Below are positions 60,609 through 64,000 of a DNA stretch of 64,000 bases, piece by piece. Origin of the DNA: Rahnella variigena (GTDB taxonomy: Bacteria > Pseudomonadota > Gammaproteobacteria > Enterobacterales > Enterobacteriaceae); NCBI RefSeq assembly GCF_003610915.1, contig NZ_NSDJ01000001.1, positions 1,860,001 to 1,924,000 of the forward strand, written 5' to 3'. Both the position numbers and the translations under genes were made by a program. Within the stretch, counting starts at the first letter, position 1. Each line of letters opens with the position of its first letter. Below the pieces are notes generated by a model that ran no database searches, was not told the DNA's origin, and saw only the letters and a list, made by a program, of their open reading frames with translations.

Positions 60609-62321
60609 TCACGCATTTTCATCCTGCAGGGGTGGCGGAACCCAGGCCTGACAAAAATCGAACCAGCCCCAGGCCGTAAGCTGAACGCCGCTGATACGCG
60701 GTGGCGCACTGACCTGATATTGATAATTAAACAAGGGTGTCACGATGCCTGATTTCATCCATTGAAAGAAATGATCGCGAAGCTCATCCGAACGACGGTT
60801 TTCCTGCGGGATTTGCTGAATCACTTCCAGGCGCTGTTGCTGACACGCATAATCTTCATCGCGCAGGATCTCCGGCCAGAGCGGGTCTTGCTGTAGCCAG
60901 TTTTCAAGCGATGCTTCGGGCGATTCACCAATCAGGCGGTCCCCGAGCAGAAGATCGGCCGAGCGGAGCAACGTATCGTCTTCCCAAAGCCTGCCGGCAT
61001 GATACCCGACCTCAAGCCGACAACCTTCTTTCGCCAGCCGTTCTTTCAGCGCCTGCGCCACCAGTTCAAATTCAACGGGCGGATGAAATAGCAGCGTCAG
61101 TTTTTCCGGCAGCGGAACATCCGCATCATCATGCAAAGGAATTGGCCAGCCCGGCAGCATTTCTTTGCTGGATTTCACCAGGTCATGATCGATAGGCAAA
61201 TTATTTAACATGCCGCTGCGCTGGATCAGACGAACGATTTTCCGCGCCTGCGTTTCATTTAACACACCGCGCCGGAGATTGGCGGCGATATAGCAAAACC
61301 CAAGGCTGGTGCTGCGTCTTACCGGTTTTACCCGCGCTAATTCTTCTTGCTCGCCAAGAATGATCCTGACCGGATGCTGACAGCTGACATTGTTTTTCTG
61401 AGCAAACAGTTGTGGCGTGATCCAAAACTCAATCGCCGCCAGATAAGGATGTTGCAGCGTATACAACGTGTGTTGCTCCAGCCGGACCAGCTCAGGGGAA
61501 AACGTGGTCAGGCGGAAAGGTCCGGCACCAATGTGCGGATCTTCAGGGTGCGAAAGCAGGCAATTGAGATCGGCAAAACGATGTGCCAGCCAGTAATCGG
61601 GTTTATCGAGATCAAATTGCAGACATAGCGCGTGAGGCTGCGACAGTCGGGTGACGGACGCCAGATTGTGTTTGCCGCGTGACGAATTTTTTAGCTGCTG
61701 GAACCGGGCCATCAGTTGCGGTGTTTTAAGCGGCTCGCCGTTATGCCAGAACAACTGACTGCGCAGAAAAAACTGCCAGGTTTTGCCATTGTTACTGACC
61801 TGCCAGTGATGTGCCAGATCAGGCTGTGGCGCAGAGTTTCCCGGAATATAACGCGTCAGCCCCGCATGAATGGTATGGGCGAGATGCTGCTCCGCCCGCC
61901 CCGTCAGGGTCAGAGGATCCAAAGGCTGGAGAGGGCGGTAATATGGTATGCGTAATGTGGGGGCGTCTTCCTGCCATTGTCCGCCGAGATGCGGTGCCAG
62001 CAGGGCATTGAGGTGTGTGGGATCCAGCTGGCTTAATTGCAGTGCCGCAGAATGTTCACCGTTAATCAGTAATTCCTGTAAATAGGTGCCGCGCAGATCT
62101 TCGGGTGTTCTCAGGCAGCAGAGCGAGGCGCGTTTACCGCGGCCAGCCTGTGATTTCCATTCAATCCAGCCCGCATCCTGAAAATGAGTAAGTAAAGTTC
62201 GCGTATGGCGTTCGCTACAGCAAAAAATGTCTGCCAGCTCTGCCACAGTAAGCTGAACCGGAAACGATCCGGTTTTGAGATGCAGACGCTGGAATTGATT
62301 AAGGCGGTTTTGCAGGCGCAT
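60609..62321 (-). CDS. ybaE: SgrR-family transcriptional regulator YbaE
   Basis: This 570-residue protein (566 in E. coli) has an N-terminal winged-helix region of SgrR type (LTVAELADIFCCSERHTRTL near residues 25-45, then GWIEWKSQAGRGKR). A cytoplasmic solute-binding-like domain related to oligopeptide-binding proteins follows (from about 125: LRIPYYRPLQPLDPLTLTGRAEQHLAH, WQFFLRSQLFWHNGEPL, IGAGPFRL). The ligand is unknown. It is divergent from cof. A tandem direct repeat and an inverted repeat lie just upstream and could be its own sites. Confidence 0.93.
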   Translation of the reverse strand: MRLQNRLNQFQRLHLKTGSFPVQLTVAELADIFCCSERHTRTLLTHFQDAGWIEWKSQAGRGKRASLCCLRTPEDLRGTYLQELLINGEHSAALQLSQLDPTHLNALLAPHLGGQWQEDAPTLRIPYYRPLQPLDPLTLTGRAEQHLAHTIHAGLTRYIPGNSAPQPDLAHHWQVSNNGKTWQFFLRSQLFWHNGEPLKTPQLMARFQQLKNSSRGKHNLASVTRLSQPHALCLQFDLDKPDYWLAHRFADLNCLLSHPEDPHIGAGPFRLTTFSPELVRLEQHTLYTLQHPYLAAIEFWITPQLFAQKNNVSCQHPVRIILGEQEELARVKPVRRSTSLGFCYIAANLRRGVLNETQARKIVRLIQRSGMLNNLPIDHDLVKSSKEMLPGWPIPLHDDADVPLPEKLTLLFHPPVEFELVAQALKERLAKEGCRLEVGYHAGRLWEDDTLLRSADLLLGDRLIGESPEASLENWLQQDPLWPEILRDEDYACQQQRLEVIQQIPQENRRSDELRDHFFQWMKSGIVTPLFNYQYQVSAPPRISGVQLTAWGWFDFCQAWVPPPLQDENA

Positions 62322-62355
62322 GATAAATACGGAACCTTATTTTTCAGGTTAACTT

Positions 62356-62387
62356 GTTTGTTCAGCATATCGTTTGTTCAGGATATC
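62356..62387. promoter_or_regulatory. Tandem 16-bp direct repeat upstream of ybaE
   Basis: GTTTGTTCAGCATATC (62356-62371) and GTTTGTTCAGGATATC (62372-62387) are head to tail with a single difference, 35-66 bp before the ybaE ATG. This is where an autoregulatory operator would lie. Confidence 0.55.
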
Positions 62388-62440
62388 CCACGCACGGCGC
62401 GCTGGCTTGACGCGAAGAAAGAAAGTGTGAGCTAAAACCG

Positions 62441-62462
62441 GAACAGTATTCATAAACTGTTC
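62441..62462. promoter_or_regulatory. Inverted repeat in the ybaE-cof divergent region
   Basis: GAACAGT (62441-62447) and ACTGTTC (62456-62462) are perfect complements with an 8-bp centre. It shares a GAACA core with the complement of the tandem repeat nearby. Confidence 0.45.
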
Positions 62463-62529
62463 ACTATTAGTTCCGCAAATCCGGGTACATACTTTGAAAG
62501 TGAAAATTATTCCCGCTCAGAGAGGAAAC

Positions 62530-63348
62530 ATGTACCGTTTAGCTGCATTTGATATGGATGGCACGCTGCTTTTACCCGATCACACCCTGGGCGAAAAAAC
62601 ACTGGCAACGCTGCGTCAGCTGGCTGAAAAACCGGTAAAACTGACGTTTGCGACCGGCCGTCATTATCTTGAAATGAAAGATATTCTGGCAAATATCGGG
62701 CTGGACGGTTTCCTGATCACCGGTAACGGCACGCGTATTCATGATTTAGCCGGCCACAGGTTGCACGCAAGCGATTTGTCCGAAGATTGTGCGCATGAGC
62801 TTCTGCACACGCAATGGGATACTCCGGCCAGTCTGCACGTGTTCCGCGATGAAGGCTGGTTTACGTCGCTCGATGATCCAGACTTACTGATCCCGCACCA
62901 GTTCAGCGGTTTCCGTTACCAGTTGCAGGATCTGCGTTTGTTGCCGGATTCCGGTAACAGTAAAGTGTGTTTCTGCGCGCCTCACGAAACCCTGCTGGCG
63001 CTGGTTCCTCAGCTGAAAGCGCACTTCGGACCGCGCTTAGATTTGTGTTTCTCAGCGGCAGATTGTCTGGATGTGCAGCCTGCGGGCAGCAATAAAGGCA
63101 GTGCCCTGGCACTTCTGACGGCAGGGCTGGGGATTGAAATGTCTGAATGCATGGCCTTTGGCGATGCCATGAACGACAAAGAAATGCTGGAAGGCGTCGG
63201 GATGGGGCTGATAATGGGCAACGCATTACCGGTGCTTAAAGAGCAATCTCCTCACTTACAAATCATCGGGCATTGCCGCAATCAGGCGGTGTCTCACTTT
63301 TTGCAACACTGGCTGCACACTCCACACCTCACCTATTCCCCCGAATAA
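62530..63348 (+). CDS. cof: HAD-family hydrolase Cof (HMP-PP phosphatase)
   Basis: Cof hydrolyses the thiamine intermediate HMP-PP and other phosphates. The 272-residue protein equals the E. coli length. HAD motifs are AFDMDGTLL near residue 6, TFATGRH, a conserved Lys in PAGSNKGSALALL and MAFGDAMNDKEML. I chose the ATG at 62530 with AGAGAGGA upstream; the longer frame is not conserved. The C-terminus VSHFLQHWLHTPHL resembles E. coli Cof. Confidence 0.96.
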   Translation: MYRLAAFDMDGTLLLPDHTLGEKTLATLRQLAEKPVKLTFATGRHYLEMKDILANIGLDGFLITGNGTRIHDLAGHRLHASDLSEDCAHELLHTQWDTPASLHVFRDEGWFTSLDDPDLLIPHQFSGFRYQLQDLRLLPDSGNSKVCFCAPHETLLALVPQLKAHFGPRLDLCFSAADCLDVQPAGSNKGSALALLTAGLGIEMSECMAFGDAMNDKEMLEGVGMGLIMGNALPVLKEQSPHLQIIGHCRNQAVSHFLQHWLHTPHLTYSPE

Positions 63349-63361
63349 AAGGTATTGCAGC

Positions 63362-63396
63362 AAGCCGGGTTCACTTTAACTGTCCCGGCTTTTTTC
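63362..63396 (+). terminator. Intrinsic terminator of cof
   Basis: AAGCCGGG and CCCGGCTT pair across a 14-nt loop and are followed by TTTT. Confidence 0.82.
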
Positions 63397-63399
63397 CGT

Positions 63400-63519
63400 C
63401 ATACTTCAAGCTGCAGATGCGCTGGCTGCGTTTGCTCACCCGAATCACTTACTCATGTAAGCTCATCGGGATTCACAAACTTGCCACCTGCCTGCAACAC
63501 GAATTATTTTGGAAAAATA
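63400..63519. repeat. ERIC element, copy 2 (opposite orientation to copy 1)
   Basis: The stretch has the ERIC order ATACTTCAAGCTGCAGATGCG, TGGCTGCG, CACTTACTCATGTAAGCTCA, GGGATTCAC, TTGCC and CCTGCAACACGAATTATTT. Its length is about 120 bp. It ends exactly before the stop codon of the minus-strand gene at 63520. Confidence 0.88.
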
Positions 63520-64000
63520 TTAGTTAAGTCCTTCCAGTTGTGCAGCGTAAACGGAAATATCCCCGATATTCTTCGTCACCCAGCTGTCGTCAAAATAGGT
63601 ATTCAGATAACGTTCGCCGCTGTCGCAAAGCAGGGTGACGATCGAACCTGTTTCGCCTTTCTCACGCATTTGTTTTGCCAGCTGCAAAGCGCCCCACATA
63701 TTGGTGCCCGTTGAGCCACCGACTTTTCGTCCCAGCACCTTTTCTAACCAGCGGACGGTCGCCACGCTTGCGGCATCGGGCACCTGCATCATGTTGTCGA
63801 TGACGTCAGGGATAAATGAGGGTTCGGCACGCGGGCGGCCAATGCCCTCAATGCGACTGCTGCATTGCGCGGTGACGCTGGCGTCACGTTGCTGATAATA
63901 ATCGTAAAATACCGAGTTTTCAGGATCCACCACCACCAGTTCGGTGTCGTGCCCCTGATAACGGATATAACGCCCGAGCGTCGCAGAGGTTCCGCCGGTA
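63520..64000 (-). CDS. PLP-dependent cysteine synthase-fold protein, probably cysteine desulfhydrase CdsH/CcdA type (cut by window edge)
   Basis: The C-terminal 159 residues are visible. The frame continues to the window edge with [25 protein letters not shown], so the gene starts beyond base 64000. GTGGTS-type phosphate-binding loop, IEGIGRP, a serine-glycine [10 protein letters not shown] segment and [16 protein letters not shown] place it in the cysteine synthase/cystathionine beta-synthase fold type II family. Genes of this kind beside cof and ybaO (decR) include Salmonella cdsH and Pantoea ccdA, reported cysteine desulfhydrases. That function is inferred from memory of context; cysteine synthase activity is possible. 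The mRNA would run into the ERIC element. Confidence 0.78.
   Translation of the reverse strand, partial: TGGTSATLGRYIRYQGHDTELVVVDPENSVFYDYYQQRDASVTAQCSSRIEGIGRPRAEPSFIPDVIDNMMQVPDAASVATVRWLEKVLGRKVGGSTGTNMWGALQLAKQMREKGETGSIVTLLCDSGERYLNTYFDDSWVTKNIGDISVYAAQLEGLN

Noticed and set aside
62205..62435. 76-codon open frame overlapping the ybaE start on the plus strand
   Set aside because: It is partly a shadow of ybaE and partly the tandem-repeat region, with no ribosome site or domain.

Overview
The window is a stretch of enterobacterial chromosome. From mak to cof the gene order follows the Escherichia coli K-12 segment mak-sbcCD-phoBR-brnQ-proY-acpH-queA-tgt-yajC-secDF-yajI-nrdR-ribDE-nusB-thiL-pgpA-yajO-dxs-ispA-xseB-thiI-yajL-panE-yajQ-yajR-cyoEDCBA-ampG-yajG-bolA-tig-clpPX-lon-hupB-ppiD-ybaV-fadM-queC-ybaE-cof almost gene for gene. 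ERIC-type repeats, a peroxiredoxin gene beside acpH, no malZ or tsx, and moderate GC all suggest Yersiniaceae (Rahnella, Serratia, Ewingella or a relative). The genus is an inference from synteny and remembered protein similarity.

Layout. 1-7.5 kb: the 3' end of mak, a three-gene ABC importer not present here in E. coli, then sbcDC. 7.6-15.3 kb: phoBR behind a Pho box, an accessory toxin-antitoxin pair, a MetE-like methyltransferase behind three contiguous met boxes, then brnQ and proY. 15.3-18.8 kb: an ERIC element, gamma-glutamyltransferase and a 2-Cys peroxiredoxin where E. coli has malZ, then acpH. 19-24.6 kb: queA, tgt, yajC, secD, secF. 24.7-29.8 kb: yajI, nrdR-ribD, ribE, nusB, thiL, pgpA. 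29.9-34.1 kb (minus strand): yajO and the xseB-ispA-dxs operon. 34.4-41.1 kb: thiI, panE-yajL, yajQ, an extra Gfo/Idh/MocA oxidoreductase, yajR. 41.2-48.7 kb (minus strand): the cytochrome bo3 operon, ampG, yajG. 49-56.6 kb: bolA and the proteostasis block tig, clpP, clpX, lon, hupB. 56.8-64 kb: ppiD, ybaV, fadM, queC, ybaE, cof and the 3' end of a cysteine synthase-fold gene, probably a cysteine desulfhydrase.

How the parts work together. The window groups DNA-end repair (SbcCD), phosphate sensing (PhoBR), tRNA modification (QueA, Tgt, QueC, ThiI), Sec export (YajC-SecDF), riboflavin, thiamine and isoprenoid supply (RibD/RibE, ThiL, Dxs/IspA), aerobic respiration (CyoABCDE) and protein quality control (Tig, ClpXP, Lon, PpiD). 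Sigma-32-like promoters are visible before clpP and lon, ArcA-like repeats before cyo, and a Pho box before phoB.

No CRISPR array, insertion sequence, prophage, rRNA or tRNA was seen. I found no clearly new multi-gene system. The non-backbone content is the ABC importer, the RelE-like/XRE pair, the MetJ-type operator on the MetE-like gene, the lone Gfo/Idh/MocA gene, three ERIC-family elements that each abut a stop codon, and several unexplained inverted or tandem repeats in intergenic regions.
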